Assembly (NCBI RefSeq): GCF_003425685.1
Contig: NZ_QJKM01000015.1
Coordinates: 1-64,000 of the forward strand
Direction: 5' to 3'
From: Rhizobium terrae
Lineage (GTDB): Bacteria; Pseudomonadota; Alphaproteobacteria; Rhizobiales; Rhizobiaceae
DNA length: 64,000 bases
This document shows, in pieces, positions 8,238 to 17,844 of the stretch. Under the pieces are notes generated by a model. That model did no database searches. It worked only from the letters and a program-made list of their open reading frames with translations, and was not told the DNA's origin. The position numbers and the translations under genes were made by a program. Each line of letters starts with the position of its first letter. Position 1 is the stretch's first letter.

Positions 8238-8576
8238 ATGACGTATGTCGTGACTGACAATTGCATCCGCTGCAAATATACCGACTGTGTCGAGGTTTGC
8301 CCGGTCGATTGTTTTTATGAAGGCGAAAACTTCCTCGTCATTCATCCGGACGAGTGCATCGACTGCGGTGTCTGCGAACCGGAATGTCCCGCCGAGGCGA
8401 TCAAGCCGGATACGGAGCCGGGCCTCGACAAATGGCTCAAGGTGAATGCCGAATTCGCTCAGATCTGGCCGAACATCACAGTCAAGCGCGATCCTCTCCC
8501 GGAGGCGAAGGAGATGGATGGCGTCGAGAACAAATACGAGCAATTCTTCTCCGCCGAACCGGGCAAGGGAGACTGA
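8238..8576 (+). CDS. fdxA: 7Fe ferredoxin FdxA
   Basis: A 112-residue soluble ferredoxin of the [3Fe-4S][4Fe-4S] type, an electron carrier of the cytoplasm. The cluster ligands are visible: [18 protein letters not shown] at residues about 9-26 and [12 protein letters not shown] at about 40-51. The C-terminal extension ([18 protein letters not shown] and beyond) is typical of proteobacterial FdxA. The ATG at 8238 follows GGAGTGCCGC. It is 200 bases downstream of hslR, so it may have its own promoter. The redox partner cannot be told from context. Confidence 0.95.
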   Translation: MTYVVTDNCIRCKYTDCVEVCPVDCFYEGENFLVIHPDECIDCGVCEPECPAEAIKPDTEPGLDKWLKVNAEFAQIWPNITVKRDPLPEAKEMDGVENKYEQFFSAEPGKGD

Positions 8577-8966
8577 GGGTTTCTCGAATCGGGGAGCGGT
8601 CCGCGGTATTCCAATCGCCCTGCCTTTTTGTTAAGCGCCGGGCGAGCGCGCTCTTCTGTGCAGGTGCAAAAGCAAATTATTGATTTCCGCACTTTTTTGT
8701 GGTAGACAACAAGAACTGTTCCACAAGGCGGCACTCGCGTGCCCAAAAAACATCACGAAAGCAACAGATCACCCAATACGCGGTTTCCGTGACATTGCCA
8801 ACGTTCACATGTTGTCGGTCGCAGTTCGCGATGGGGTTTGTTTTTCGCGCGCGTTGGTCGGACCAGTATGGAGTGACCCGACGGTTTCCCCCGTCTCATC
8901 CGGGCCTGACAGACCCGGTTCCCCCGACCCGAAAAACGGGTGAGTAACAGGGAGTTTGTGAAACGA
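8577..8966 (+). other. Gene-free stretch upstream of carD
   Basis: About 390 bases with no convincing gene. The middle is comparatively AT-rich (8678-8760) and probably holds the carD promoter, but no clear -35/-10 pair could be fixed by eye. The last 60 bases contain small G+C hairpins: CCGGG with CCCGG around 8905-8923, and ACCCG with CGGGT across AAAAA just before carD. These could form structure in a long 5' untranslated region. No riboswitch is recognised. Confidence 0.4.
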
Positions 8967-9539
8967 ATGACGACCCAGCAGAAAAAGAATTCTCCCGCAC
9001 GCCAGGGCTTCAAGACCGGTGAAGCGATCGTCTATCCCGCCCACGGCGTGGGCACGATCACTGCCATCGAAGAGCAGGAAGTCGCCGGCATGAAGCTTGA
9101 GCTTTTCGTGATCGACTTCGAGAAGGACAAGATGCGCCTGAAAGTTCCGGTTGCCAAGGCCGTGAGCATCGGCATGCGCAAGCTGTCCGAGACGGACTTT
9201 GTCGAACGCGCGCTCAAGGTCGTGCAAGGCAAGGCCCGCGTGAAGCGCACCATGTGGTCGCGCCGCGCCCAGGAATATGATGCCAAGATCAACTCCGGTG
9301 ACCTGATCTCGATCGCCGAAGTGGTTCGTGATCTCTACCGGGCCGAAAACCAGCCCGAACAATCCTATTCCGAGCGCCAGCTCTATGAAGCCGCCCTCGA
9401 TCGCATGGCTCGCGAAATCGCAGCCGTCAATAAAATGTCGGAAACGGAAGCCGTTCGCCTTGTCGAGGTCAACCTCGCCAAGGGTCCCAAGCGCGGCAAG
9501 ACCGTCGAGGAAGACGAAGCTCAGGAAGAGGCAGCCTGA
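8967..9539 (+). CDS. carD: CarD/CdnL-family RNA polymerase-binding regulator
   Basis: CarD/CdnL proteins bind the RNA polymerase beta subunit through an N-terminal RID/Tudor-like domain and stabilise open complexes at rRNA and other promoters. The N-terminal domain is clear at residues about 13-70 (FKTGEAIVYPAHGVGTI, then KMRLKVPVAKA), followed by the helical C-terminal domain (MWSRRAQEYDAKINSGDL and on) and an acidic tail. At 190 residues it is the usual alphaproteobacterial length. I chose the ATG at 8967; GTG at 8940 or 8958 would add 9 or 3 residues, and AGGGAG at 8949-8954 does not decide between them. A strong terminator follows. Confidence 0.92.
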   Translation: MTTQQKKNSPARQGFKTGEAIVYPAHGVGTITAIEEQEVAGMKLELFVIDFEKDKMRLKVPVAKAVSIGMRKLSETDFVERALKVVQGKARVKRTMWSRRAQEYDAKINSGDLISIAEVVRDLYRAENQPEQSYSERQLYEAALDRMAREIAAVNKMSETEAVRLVEVNLAKGPKRGKTVEEDEAQEEAA

Positions 9540-9565
9540 TCTTTTCAGGATGCAGCCTTCAAAGA

Positions 9566-9589
9566 CCCGGCCTCAGAGCCGGGTTTTTT
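9566..9589 (+). terminator. Rho-independent terminator of carD
   Basis: CCCGGC (9566-9571) pairs with GCCGGG (9578-9583) across a six-base loop, followed by six T residues. It lies 26 bases after the carD stop codon. Confidence 0.9.
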
Positions 9590-9592
9590 ATT

Positions 9593-9617
9593 GGAACTTT
9601 TTCCTTGCCCGCGCGTT
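9593..9617 (+). promoter_or_regulatory. EcfG-type promoter of rpoH2
   Basis: GGAAC at 9593-9597, 16 bases, then CGTT at 9614-9617: an exact general-stress sigma factor promoter. It begins four bases after the carD terminator's T-run, and about 215 bases of leader separate the expected start site from the rpoH2 ATG. Control of rpoH2 by an EcfG-type sigma factor (RpoE4 in Rhizobium etli) is known, so the assignment is well supported. No other gene is seen in the 300-base gap. Confidence 0.8.
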
Positions 9618-9839
9618 CATCCGCCGGAACGGCGAACTGATGTCGGATTGGTTCGTCTACCGGAAGCGCAATGCGGGGCGGAGATCGGGCTTTCGGCCGA
9701 TGTGAATCCCCGGAACTCAAACGAGGGGAGCAAAAGCAGCGGGTTTCAAACCTTCATCGCCAGTCGTCTTTCTGGCCAAGGTGTTCGCGTTTTCTGCCCC
9801 GCTGGCTTTTGTCGGATCAGACCGTTCACGGAGAACACG

Positions 9840-10706
9840 ATGACAGCCATGTCCGCAGACCGTACCATGATCAAGATAGCAATGTCCGCTCCCTATCTCG
9901 CCCGAGAGGAGGAGCGCGATCTGGCGGTCCGCTGGAAGGACGATCGCGATCAGGATGCGCGCAACCAGATCGCCCTTGCGCATATGCGTCTCGTGATCGC
10001 CATGGCCTCGAAGTTCCGCGGGTTCGGACTGCCGATGAGCGATCTTGTTCAGGAAGGCTATGTAGGGCTGCTGGAGGCGGCGGCAAGGTTCGAACCTGCC
10101 CGTGATGTACGTTTTTCCACTTATGCAAGCTGGTGGATCCGCGCTTCGATGCAGGACTATATCCTGCGCAACTGGTCGATCGTCCGCGGCGGCACCAGTT
10201 CCGCCCAAAAGGCGCTGTTCTTCAATCTTCGCCGCCTACGCGCAAAACTTGCCCGCGGCGATTCCAATCTCACTGCCCGTGCCATTCATGAAGAGATCGC
10301 CGTGGCGCTGGGCGTCAGCGTTGCGGATGTGCAGACGATGGATGCCCGACTTTCCGGCAATGATGCCTCGCTGCAGGCGCCGTCCATAGCAGGCGATGCG
10401 GACAGTGGCGAGCGGCTCGATATGTTGGCGAGCATCGAACCTTTGCCGGACGAGCAGGTGTCGGGAATGATCGACGGGGAGCGGCGGCTGAAATGGCTGC
10501 AAGGCGCGCTGACAAAACTCAATGATCGCGAAAAGAAGATTATTCGCGCCCGCAGACTGACGGATGAAGGCGCGACGCTGGAGGCGCTTGGCGCCGAGCT
10601 CGGCATCTCAAAGGAGCGGGTTCGGCAGATTGAGAGCCGGGCGATCGAAAAACTCAAGTCGGCGCTTGTCTCCGCCAACCCGCAGATGGCCGCAGCCGTC
10701 TGCTGA
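9840..10706 (+). CDS. rpoH2: RNA polymerase sigma-32 type factor RpoH2
   Basis: A 288-residue heat-shock-family sigma factor. Region 2 is clear (GLPMSDLVQEGYVGLLEAA, then RFSTYASWWIRASMQDYIL), and it is followed by the RpoH box-like QKALFFNLRRL, which separates RpoH from other sigma-70 factors. Region 4 ends in GISKERVRQIESRAIEKL. Sequence and context (EcfG-type promoter, carD upstream) point to the rhizobial RpoH2 paralogue, which serves oxidative and osmotic stress, rather than the main heat-shock RpoH1. The open frame continues upstream to 9591, but the ATG at 9840 has ACGGAGAACACG before it and begins where RpoH2 homology begins. Confidence 0.9.
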   Translation: MTAMSADRTMIKIAMSAPYLAREEERDLAVRWKDDRDQDARNQIALAHMRLVIAMASKFRGFGLPMSDLVQEGYVGLLEAAARFEPARDVRFSTYASWWIRASMQDYILRNWSIVRGGTSSAQKALFFNLRRLRAKLARGDSNLTARAIHEEIAVALGVSVADVQTMDARLSGNDASLQAPSIAGDADSGERLDMLASIEPLPDEQVSGMIDGERRLKWLQGALTKLNDREKKIIRARRLTDEGATLEALGAELGISKERVRQIESRAIEKLKSALVSANPQMAAAVC

Positions 10707-10722
10707 GGGCGGCCAGCCAGCA

Positions 10723-12246
10723 TTATTCCGAGATAATCTTGACCTTCTGACCGGGCGACACCGTGGCGCCGGCCGGCAGTGCGTTGATCAGCTTGAAAAG
10801 GTCGAGCTTTCGATCCGTGCCCATCATCCGGGCGGAAAGCGATGCAAGGGTATCGCCCTGCGCAACGGTGACGATACGCACCCGCAGCGGCTTCAGGCTG
10901 GAAATTTCGTCGGGCGTCATGCGCCGGAAGCTGGAGCGCAGAAGTTCGGCCGTCGTCTGAAGGGCCGGGCTGCCCTTCGGTACGGCTGTCAGAAACCGGA
11001 AAATCTGATCGTTGACGCGAATGACCGTGACGTCGAAGTCCCAGCGGTCGGCGGATGCCCGTGCGGTCGCAGCCGGCAATCCGTTCACCTGGATTTCGCG
11101 GACGGTTTCGGGCTGAAGTCCCGCTACCCAGCCGCTGGTCAGATAGTTCGTCAGGCTGTTGTTGTCGCCTGCGGCGACGCCGTCGAAGCGGACGGCCGTC
11201 TCTCCTGGACCCGTTGAGAGAACGGCTTCGACCTTGTTGTCGATGCGGAAATCCGGCGGCACGTCGAAGCGGATGCCGAGGCCGCCATGCAGGAAAGTCT
11301 GGCCGCGGACATAACCTTCCTGCGGGCTGTCGCCGTAGAGAAGGCCGTCTATACCGGCGATGTAATAATCGCGGCCGCGGTCTCCGACTTGGCCTTCCTG
11401 CCCGAAGTTGCGAGCGTGGCGGCGGGCGAGATCGACGCGTTGCGCCGAATTCGGGTGGCTGGACAGGAAGTCCAGACTCTGGTCGCTATCCGGATCGACC
11501 GCCGAATAGCGGGCATAAGCGGCCATGGAATCCAGGAAGCGGGCAGCCGCGTAAGGATCGTAACCCGCTTCGCCGAGCATACGCACGCCGATGACGTCCG
11601 CTTGCAGTTCCTGCTGGCGGGAGAAGGCTGCAAGGCGCAGTTTGCCGCGCGCCAGCGCCTGCTTGCCGGCGAGGTCGCTCGACAGGACTTCCGCGACGAC
11701 ACGGCTTGCAATCACCTCGGCTTCCTCGCGACGCTGCCGTTCGATGCCATGGTTGGCCGTCACATGGCCCATCTCATGCGAAAGGACGGCGGCAACTTCG
11801 GATGCGTCGTTGGCGAGCGCCAGCAGGCCGCGTGTTACATAGAGATAGCCGCCCGGCAGTGCGAAGGCATTGATCGCCGGCGAGTTCAGGATGGTGATGC
11901 GGAAGGACTGATTGGGATTTTCAGACACCGCCGTCAGCGCACCGGCGATACGGGCAACCAGGCGCTCCGTCTTGGCGTCCCGGTATTCTCCGCCATAGCT
12001 CGCCACGATGCGGGGATGTTCCCGGGCGCCCATTTGGGCGCGCGGATCGTTCTTCTGCACCTCATCGACGATCTGCGGCGAGTCCGAAGGTGAAACATTC
12101 GGCGTATAGGCCTGGTCGAAGATCGATTGGCAGCCGCTCAGGAGAACGCTGGCAAGCAGAAAGGCGCCGAAAGCCCGCAGGCCCGACCCAAGGCGGTTTT
12201 TTCGCCAGACATCTGGGGTCGCCTTGATCGCTTCGTCGCGCCTCAT
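10723..12246 (-). CDS. M48-family zinc metalloprotease lipoprotein with LysM-like C-terminus
   Basis: A periplasmic, probably outer-membrane-anchored protease of about 507 residues. The signal peptide ends in a lipobox with Cys39 (SVLLSGC). The M48 zinc site is HEMGH at 157-161, with the third ligand region ELQADVIGVRML about 55 residues on. The C-terminal half carries a domain typical of rhizobial M48 lipoproteins and ends with a LysM-like segment (TVAQGDTLASLSARMMG). E. coli BepA (YfgC), which removes misassembled outer-membrane proteins, is the nearest characterised relative by layout. The frame is open upstream to 12504; I chose the ATG at 12246 because it follows GAGGAC and gives a normal signal peptide. 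It converges with rpoH2. Confidence 0.85.
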   Translation of the reverse strand: MRRDEAIKATPDVWRKNRLGSGLRAFGAFLLASVLLSGCQSIFDQAYTPNVSPSDSPQIVDEVQKNDPRAQMGAREHPRIVASYGGEYRDAKTERLVARIAGALTAVSENPNQSFRITILNSPAINAFALPGGYLYVTRGLLALANDASEVAAVLSHEMGHVTANHGIERQRREEAEVIASRVVAEVLSSDLAGKQALARGKLRLAAFSRQQELQADVIGVRMLGEAGYDPYAAARFLDSMAAYARYSAVDPDSDQSLDFLSSHPNSAQRVDLARRHARNFGQEGQVGDRGRDYYIAGIDGLLYGDSPQEGYVRGQTFLHGGLGIRFDVPPDFRIDNKVEAVLSTGPGETAVRFDGVAAGDNNSLTNYLTSGWVAGLQPETVREIQVNGLPAATARASADRWDFDVTVIRVNDQIFRFLTAVPKGSPALQTTAELLRSSFRRMTPDEISSLKPLRVRIVTVAQGDTLASLSARMMGTDRKLDLFKLINALPAGATVSPGQKVKIISE

Positions 12247-12565
12247 CGTCCTCGTGTTCCGCACCACTCTGTTCACGGTCCGCCATCCGACTTCAGAGAG
12301 GTTTCTCTTCCAACCGGTTCCGTATTGTACTTTCCGCTTAGCGATTTTTGCGTCGCATGCACAGATATTCTTATTGAAATATGTCTTACGACGTGTTTGC
12401 AAAGAAAATCCCCGTTGCTTTTTTCGGATGCCACCGGGGCACGTCCAAATTGTGGCAGGCCCGATAACGGTGATTCCCCGCCCGTTTTGAAGCGTGATTG
12501 CCAAGCCTTACTTGCAATTTGCTAGTGACCTATGCAACAACGTTGCCGCAATCCCGGAGCAACAT
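12247..12565. other. Divergent promoter region between the M48 protease and hxlR
   Basis: About 320 bases with no convincing gene. It must hold the promoters of both divergent genes. The only symmetric motif noted is GCAAC-AAC-GTTGC at 12534-12546, 20 bases before the hxlR start codon, placed where an autoregulatory HxlR operator could be. No EcfG-type or CtrA motif was found. Confidence 0.35.
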
Positions 12566-13078
12566 ATGAAACGCAAAGGTCCGACCGATACCGGATGTCC
12601 GGTCTTACGCAGCCTCAAGCAGGTGGGGGATGCCTGGAGTTTTCTTATCCTCCGTGACGCGCTGGGGGGCTCCACTCGTTTCGACGATTTTCAGCGAAAC
12701 CTGGACATCGCTCCCAATATCCTCAGCGGCCGGTTGAAAGCGCTCGATGAAGCCGGACTGATGGAGCGGCGGCGTTACTCCGACCATCCGCCGCGCGACG
12801 AATATCACCTGACTGAGCGGGGCCGGGACTTCAGACCGATCATGCAGGCGTTGCTGGCCTGGGGCAATCGCCATTTCGCGCCCGAGGGCGAAAGCGTGGT
12901 GATCGTCAACCGGGAGACCGGCAGGCAGGCGGAGCCCGTGATGATCGATCGTGTGAGCGGTAGGCCGCTCAGCGATCCGGTCTTTGCACAGGCGGCCGGG
13001 CCGGCCGCCAGTGAGCGCATCCGGCGACGTTACCCCGCCATAAGCGAATTCCTGCAAGCCAGAGAGGCTGGCCGATGA
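12566..13078 (+). CDS. HxlR-family winged-helix transcriptional regulator
   Basis: A 170-residue regulator with an HxlR-type winged helix at about 8-100. The typical N-terminal Cys is present (DTGCPVLRSLKQVGDAWSF), as are RFDDFQRNLDIAPNILSGRL and the wing DEYHLTERGRDF. The C-terminal 60 residues form a small extra region seen in longer HxlR proteins. The ATG at 12566 follows CGGAGCAACAT. The stop codon overlaps the MATE exporter start (ATGA), so the two are translationally coupled and the regulator most likely controls that exporter. HxlR proteins often sense redox state or small electrophiles; the ligand here is unknown. Confidence 0.88.
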   Translation: MKRKGPTDTGCPVLRSLKQVGDAWSFLILRDALGGSTRFDDFQRNLDIAPNILSGRLKALDEAGLMERRRYSDHPPRDEYHLTERGRDFRPIMQALLAWGNRHFAPEGESVVIVNRETGRQAEPVMIDRVSGRPLSDPVFAQAAGPAASERIRRRYPAISEFLQAREAGR

Positions 13079-14463
13079 GCGCGATCACCAGTGAAGGCGT
13101 CGAGCCGGCGCCGATCAATCCGCGTACCCAGCGGTTGCTGCAGGATCCCATCCTGCCGATGCTGATCAGGCTTGCCTGGCCAAACATCCTCATCATGCTC
13201 GCCCAGGCTTCCACCGGACTTATCGAGACCTGGTGGGTTTCCCATATGGGCACCGAGGCGCTGGCCGGCATGGCGCTGGTCTTTCCGGCCGTGATGCTGA
13301 TGCAGATGATGTCGGCGGGCGGCTTCGGCGGGGCCATCTCGTCGTCCATAGCGCGCGCGCTCGGCGGCGGCCGGAAGGCCGACGCGGATCTCATCGCCTG
13401 GCATGCCGTGGCCGTCAACGTGGCGATCGGGCTTCTGTTTTCTGCGGTCATGCTGTTCTTCGGCCGTCCGATCTATCAGGCGCTCGGCGGGCAAGGCGGA
13501 GAGCTGGAAGCGGCGCTTGTCTATTCGAATGTGGTGTTCGGCGGCATGATCTTCGTCTGGCTGATGAACGGTCTTGCGAGCGTCGTGCGCGGCACGGGCA
13601 ACATGCTGTTTCCGGCCTTGGTCACCTGCTTCGGTGCGGCGCTTCTCGTTCCCGTCTCGCCCCTCCTGATCTTCGGCGTCGGCCCCGTCCCCGGCCTCGG
13701 CATCGCCGGTGGCGGTCTGGCGCTGGTATTCTACAGCCTGGGCAGCACCCTGGTGCTCGCCTGGTACATCCTCTCCGGCCGCAATCTGGTGCGCTTCGGC
13801 TTCGGCCCGCTCCGTTGGTCGATATTCAGCAATATCGTCCGGCTTGGCGCGGCGGCGGCGATCAATTCCATCCTCACCAATGTGACGATCGGCATCGCGA
13901 CGGCGCTTGTCGCGACCAAGGCGGGCGTCGAGGCAGTGGCCGGTTTCGGAACCGGGGCACGGCTCGAATATCTGCTAATCCCGGTGATCTTCGGCATCGG
14001 CGCACCGATGGTGGCGCTGGTCGGCACGAACATGGGCGCCGGGCAGAAGGAGCGTGCCATCCGCATCGCGTTTACCGGTGCTGCGATTGCCTTCGTCATT
14101 ACCGAAGCAATCGGCCTCATCGCCGCGGTCTTTCCGGTTGCCTGGATTTCACTCTTCAGCGAAGAGCATGGAGCGATCGACGCGGGCGTCGCCTACCTCC
14201 AGATCGTCGGACCTGTCTATGGTTTCTTCGGCGCTGGCCTGGCGCTCTATTTCGCCTGTCAGGGCGCGGGTCAGCTCTTCTGGCCTCTGGCCTGCGGTTT
14301 TCTCCGCCTTGCCATCGCCGGTCTCGGCGGCTGGCTGGCACTAAAAGTGACCGGTTCGCTGAACGGGTTGTTCTTTGCACTCGCCGGCGGTCTTCTGGTC
14401 TATGGTACGCTGCTCATCCTCGTCATCCACTCGGGCGTCTGGTTTCGCGGCAAGGCGGCGTGA
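13075..14463 (+). CDS. MATE-family multidrug efflux transporter
   Basis: A 462-residue inner-membrane protein with about 12 transmembrane segments in two homologous halves, as in NorM/DinF-type MATE proteins that export cationic drugs using Na+ or H+. The N-terminal start of the transport domain (LPMLIRLAWPNILIMLAQ, then ETWWVSHMGTEALAGMAL) and the matching second-half motif (FGTGARLEYLLIPVIFGIG) are clear. It overlaps the HxlR regulator by four bases. Its stop abuts the thiQ stop codon on the opposite strand without an obvious terminator. The substrate is unknown. Confidence 0.9.
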   Translation: MSAITSEGVEPAPINPRTQRLLQDPILPMLIRLAWPNILIMLAQASTGLIETWWVSHMGTEALAGMALVFPAVMLMQMMSAGGFGGAISSSIARALGGGRKADADLIAWHAVAVNVAIGLLFSAVMLFFGRPIYQALGGQGGELEAALVYSNVVFGGMIFVWLMNGLASVVRGTGNMLFPALVTCFGAALLVPVSPLLIFGVGPVPGLGIAGGGLALVFYSLGSTLVLAWYILSGRNLVRFGFGPLRWSIFSNIVRLGAAAAINSILTNVTIGIATALVATKAGVEAVAGFGTGARLEYLLIPVIFGIGAPMVALVGTNMGAGQKERAIRIAFTGAAIAFVITEAIGLIAAVFPVAWISLFSEEHGAIDAGVAYLQIVGPVYGFFGAGLALYFACQGAGQLFWPLACGFLRLAIAGLGGWLALKVTGSLNGLFFALAGGLLVYGTLLILVIHSGVWFRGKAA

Positions 14464-15171
14464 TCAGCCGGAGAGGAATTCGGCAAGCTGGGGAATGTCC
14501 CGCCGGGCAAGGAATTCCTTGGCCGATGCCTGGGCGAGAATCCGGCCGTGATCGATGAAGATCGCGTGGTCCGCAAGCCGGCCGACCTCCTCGGGATCAT
14601 GCGTGACGATCACGACCGTGTTGCCGGTTTCCCGATGCAGATCCAACAAAAGGCTGGCCATGGAAAGGCGCAGACCCGGATCGAGCGCGGCAAATGGTTC
14701 GTCCATCAGCAGTATCGGCTTTTTCCGTACGAGTGCGCGTGCAAACGCTGCCCGTTGTCTCTCCCCGCCGGACAAGGTGCCGGGCATGCGTTTTTCAAAG
14801 CCGCCGAGCCCTACCCGTTCCAGGGCGTTCGAAATCGCCTTGCGGTTCTCCGCCGTCAATTTCAGCGAGGGACTAATGCCGAGGCCGACATTGGTAAGGA
14901 GGTCCAGATGCGAGAACAGATTGTTGTCCTGAAAGATCAGTGAAACCGGCCGCTCCGAGGGATGTTTCTGCGTCACATCCCCGCCGGCAACGAGCACGCG
15001 CCCGCTATCCGCAGTCTCGAAGCCGGCGATGAGATTGAGGAACGTGGACTTGCCGGAACCGGATGGACCCGTCACGGCCGTTACCGAGCCCGCAGAGAGC
15101 GCGCAATCAAAATGGAAGTCCTTCACGCCGAGCCGCAGTCCGACATTCTCCAGCGCGATCCCGTCAACCAT
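14464..15171 (-). CDS. thiQ: Thiamine ABC transporter ATP-binding protein ThiQ
   Basis: The ATPase subunit (235 residues) of the thiamine/TPP importer ThiBPQ. Walker A is GPSGSGKST near residue 36, the signature is [15 protein letters not shown] and Walker B is [14 protein letters not shown], with the switch His in [12 protein letters not shown]. It is short, with no extra C-terminal regulatory domain, as expected for ThiQ. It overlaps thiP by eight bases and is last in the thiB-thiP-thiQ operon controlled by the TPP riboswitch. Confidence 0.93.
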   Translation of the reverse strand: MVDGIALENVGLRLGVKDFHFDCALSAGSVTAVTGPSGSGKSTFLNLIAGFETADSGRVLVAGGDVTQKHPSERPVSLIFQDNNLFSHLDLLTNVGLGISPSLKLTAENRKAISNALERVGLGGFEKRMPGTLSGGERQRAAFARALVRKKPILLMDEPFAALDPGLRLSMASLLLDLHRETGNTVVIVTHDPEEVGRLADHAIFIDHGRILAQASAKEFLARRDIPQLAEFLSG

Positions 15172-16783
15172 GTCCCGCTCTCCTTTGTCCTGCCGTGCCC
15201 AGCATGGTCAGGCCCAGGCAGATGGCACCGAGCAGGAGCGCCAGCCCGTCCGCATCGTTGGTCCGGTAGCTGGATAGCTGGCTATAGACAAGCCAGGGGA
15301 GAGTGGTGAGTTCACCGGACCCGAACAGGGCCACGGCACCGAGATCTCCGAGCGACAATGCCATGGCGAAAGAAAGTGCCGTCAGCAGAGGTTTGGCAAG
15401 AACCGGCAGGTCGATGCGCAATAGCTGCGGCAGACCGGAGAGGCCGAGGCTGGCGGAGAGCCTGGATGTCCGCCTGCGATGTGTTTCGATCGCGGGCGCG
15501 AGTATGCGTATCACGAAAGGCAGGGCCATCAGCATGTTGATGATCGCCACCAGTACGGGTGCGAAGCGGGCGACGTCGCCGAACGGCCGCAGGGCCAGGA
15601 ACCAGCCTGTGCCGAGCACGACCGGCGGTACCAGCAGGACCAGCGAGGCCGTCGCTGCCAGCGCCGAAGAAAGAATCTTGGCTGGTCTGCCCGGATGCCT
15701 GATATCGGCAAGGGCGCGACGGGCGGAAATGATCGCCAGCGACGTGGCGACCGCCAGCAGTCCGGCTGACAGCGCGATGGCAAAGCTGGTCCAGGCGGCG
15801 CGATGGAAGGCGGAACTCATCAGCAGCTTCCAGAGGTCGGCCTTGGCCCCGGCCAGGAGGATGGACGTAAGCGGCAGAATCAGGAAGACCGTGGCCAGCA
15901 GGATGGCGGCAACGTCCCAGAGTTTCGCTTTCCAATTCCGCCCGTCGAAGCGCCGGTTGGTCCGGCCAAGGCTGGAATCCGTATCGTCGGGTGCCGGAAA
16001 CCGCGAGATTGCGGCGAGAATGACGGCCGTGATGCCGATCTGCAGCAGCGACAGCGCGATGGCGCGGGACGGGTCGAAATCGAAGCGCAGCGACTGGTAG
16101 ATGGCCACTTCCAGCGTCGTTGCGGCCGGTCCGCCGCCGAGGACGAGGACCAGGGTGAAACTTGTGGCGCAAAGCATGAAGATCAGGCCGGCAATGCCCG
16201 GAATGACGCGCCTTGCGGCCGGCCATTCGACGAAACGGAAGACGGAAAACGGCTTCATTCCAAGGCTTGACGACAGAAGCCAATATTCGGCGGGCAGGCG
16301 TTCCAAGGCGGCAAGAAGCAGCCGGGCGGCAAGCGGCATGTTGAAGAACACGTGAGCGATCAGGATGCCGGAGAGCCCGTAGATGCTGACCGGCTGTTCC
16401 ACGCCAAGGTTCAACAGCAGGCTGTTGACCACCCCTTGGCGACCCCAGATACCTATCAATCCGAGGGCGCCGATCAGCACCGGCAGGCCCATGGGCAGAG
16501 CCATCAGCCGGACGATCCAGATGCGGCCCGGAAAAGCCGGCCGGCGGCCCAGTGCCAGCGCCACCGGCAGTGCGAAGGTGATTGAAAGAAGTGTGGAGAG
16601 TGTCGCCTGCCACAGCGTAAATTGCAGGATGCGCCAATTATAGGCGGTGAGAAGCCTGTTTTGTGCCTGGCCGGCATCCCAGGAGAGGAGGGCGAAGGCA
16701 GCAATGCCAACGAAGAGGGCGATGCCGACTAGGCTTGTCAGGCCTAAGGCGATACCCCGTCTCCGTTCGATTTTCGTCAGCAT
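15164..16783 (-). CDS. thiP: Thiamine ABC transporter permease ThiP
   Basis: The membrane subunit of the thiamine importer. At 539 residues it is a tandem fusion of two binding-protein-dependent permease domains, about 12 membrane segments, as in E. coli ThiP. Permease motifs are seen in both halves ([20 protein letters not shown] in the first half; a diverged equivalent, [17 protein letters not shown], in the second). It follows thiB after four bases and overlaps thiQ. The start ATG at 16783 follows ACTGACGTC, a weak ribosome binding site, consistent with coupling to thiB. Confidence 0.93.
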   Translation of the reverse strand: MLTKIERRRGIALGLTSLVGIALFVGIAAFALLSWDAGQAQNRLLTAYNWRILQFTLWQATLSTLLSITFALPVALALGRRPAFPGRIWIVRLMALPMGLPVLIGALGLIGIWGRQGVVNSLLLNLGVEQPVSIYGLSGILIAHVFFNMPLAARLLLAALERLPAEYWLLSSSLGMKPFSVFRFVEWPAARRVIPGIAGLIFMLCATSFTLVLVLGGGPAATTLEVAIYQSLRFDFDPSRAIALSLLQIGITAVILAAISRFPAPDDTDSSLGRTNRRFDGRNWKAKLWDVAAILLATVFLILPLTSILLAGAKADLWKLLMSSAFHRAAWTSFAIALSAGLLAVATSLAIISARRALADIRHPGRPAKILSSALAATASLVLLVPPVVLGTGWFLALRPFGDVARFAPVLVAIINMLMALPFVIRILAPAIETHRRRTSRLSASLGLSGLPQLLRIDLPVLAKPLLTALSFAMALSLGDLGAVALFGSGELTTLPWLVYSQLSSYRTNDADGLALLLGAICLGLTMLGTAGQRRAGHG

Positions 16784-16787
16784 GACG

Positions 16788-17798
16788 TCAGTTCAGGCTC
16801 ATGGCATTGAGCCATTCGTCAATCCAGGCCTGACGATTCTTGGCGACCTCGTCCGCACCCATCAGGAACGTATTCTTCGGCTGCACAAGTTTGCCGAAGG
16901 CGTCCGGCAGCGGGGCCGAGGTCTTGGTCGCCGGCATCATCCAGTTGGTGGTCGGGATGATGTCCTGGAAGGCGGGCGAGACCATGAATTTCAGGAACTG
17001 CCTGGCCATATCCTTGTCATGCGAGCCTTTCAGCAGGCCGGCCACCTCGATGTGGATATAGTGACCTTCGGAGAAGGCTGCGGCCTGATAACGGTCCGTT
17101 TTTTCCTCGACCATGTGATAGGCGGGGGAGGTGGTATAGGAAAAGACCATCGGCACCTCGCCCTTGGTGAACAGGCCGTAGGCTTCCGACCAGCCGGGCG
17201 TCACGGTCAGCACGCGTTTCCTGAGCTTCGCCCAGGCTTCCGGCGCCTTGTCGTCATAGACGGACCTCACCCAGAGCAGCAGGCCGAGGCCGGGCGTCGA
17301 AGTGCGGGGGTCCTCGATAACGATCTTCTGCGATGGATCGCCTTCCACCAGGTCCTTGAGGCTCCTCGGCGGATTCTTGACCGTCTGAGTGTCGTAGACG
17401 ACGGCGAAATGGCCGTAGTCGTAGGGAATGAACGTGTCGTCGCTGTAATTGCCGGGAACCTTGACGGCAGAGGTATCGAGGCCGTGGGGGCCGAAAAGAC
17501 CGGTCGCCTTGGCTTCCGAGATCAAGTTGGTGTCGAGACCGAGCGCGATATCCGCATCGGTCTTTTCGCCCTCGAGCTTCAGACGGGTCAGCAGCGCGAC
17601 GCCATCTGCAACGCCGACGAAATTGAGCCTGCAGGCGCAAGTCTTCTCGAAGGCTTCCTTCACTTTCGGGCCGGGCCCCCAATCTGAAATGAAGCTTTCA
17701 TAGGTATAGACGGTAAGCGTCTTTTCCCGGGCTTGAACGGTCGTGGAAAAAGAGAGTGCGGCTGCGGCCGTGACGATCGATAGAATGAGCCTGCGCAT
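16788..17798 (-). CDS. thiB: Thiamine-binding periplasmic protein ThiB
   Basis: The substrate-binding protein of the thiamine/TPP ABC importer, 336 residues with a Sec signal peptide ending near Ala23 (SFSTTVQA). The mature protein begins with the family signature [19 protein letters not shown], and thiamine-contacting elements such as [11 protein letters not shown] and WVRSVYDD follow. I chose the ATG at 17798 because it follows AGGAGG at ideal spacing; a second ATG six codons upstream lacks a site. A TPP riboswitch lies just upstream, and the start codon itself can be locked in an 11-bp hairpin. Confidence 0.95.
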   Translation of the reverse strand: MRRLILSIVTAAAALSFSTTVQAREKTLTVYTYESFISDWGPGPKVKEAFEKTCACRLNFVGVADGVALLTRLKLEGEKTDADIALGLDTNLISEAKATGLFGPHGLDTSAVKVPGNYSDDTFIPYDYGHFAVVYDTQTVKNPPRSLKDLVEGDPSQKIVIEDPRTSTPGLGLLLWVRSVYDDKAPEAWAKLRKRVLTVTPGWSEAYGLFTKGEVPMVFSYTTSPAYHMVEEKTDRYQAAAFSEGHYIHIEVAGLLKGSHDKDMARQFLKFMVSPAFQDIIPTTNWMMPATKTSAPLPDAFGKLVQPKNTFLMGADEVAKNRQAWIDEWLNAMSLN

Positions 17799-17838
17799 CG
17801 GCGCCTCCTGTTTCAAGTTACGGGAATAGGCGCCGATG
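17796..17838 (-). promoter_or_regulatory. Start-codon-sequestering hairpin (expression platform) of thiB
   Basis: On the minus strand CATCGGCGCCT (17838-17828) and AGGCGCCGATG (17806-17796) are perfect reverse complements of 11 bases with a 21-base loop. The downstream arm contains part of the AGGAGG ribosome binding site and the thiB ATG. Formed in the TPP-bound state, this helix would block translation initiation. Confidence 0.7.
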
Positions 17839-17844
17839 AAGAGC

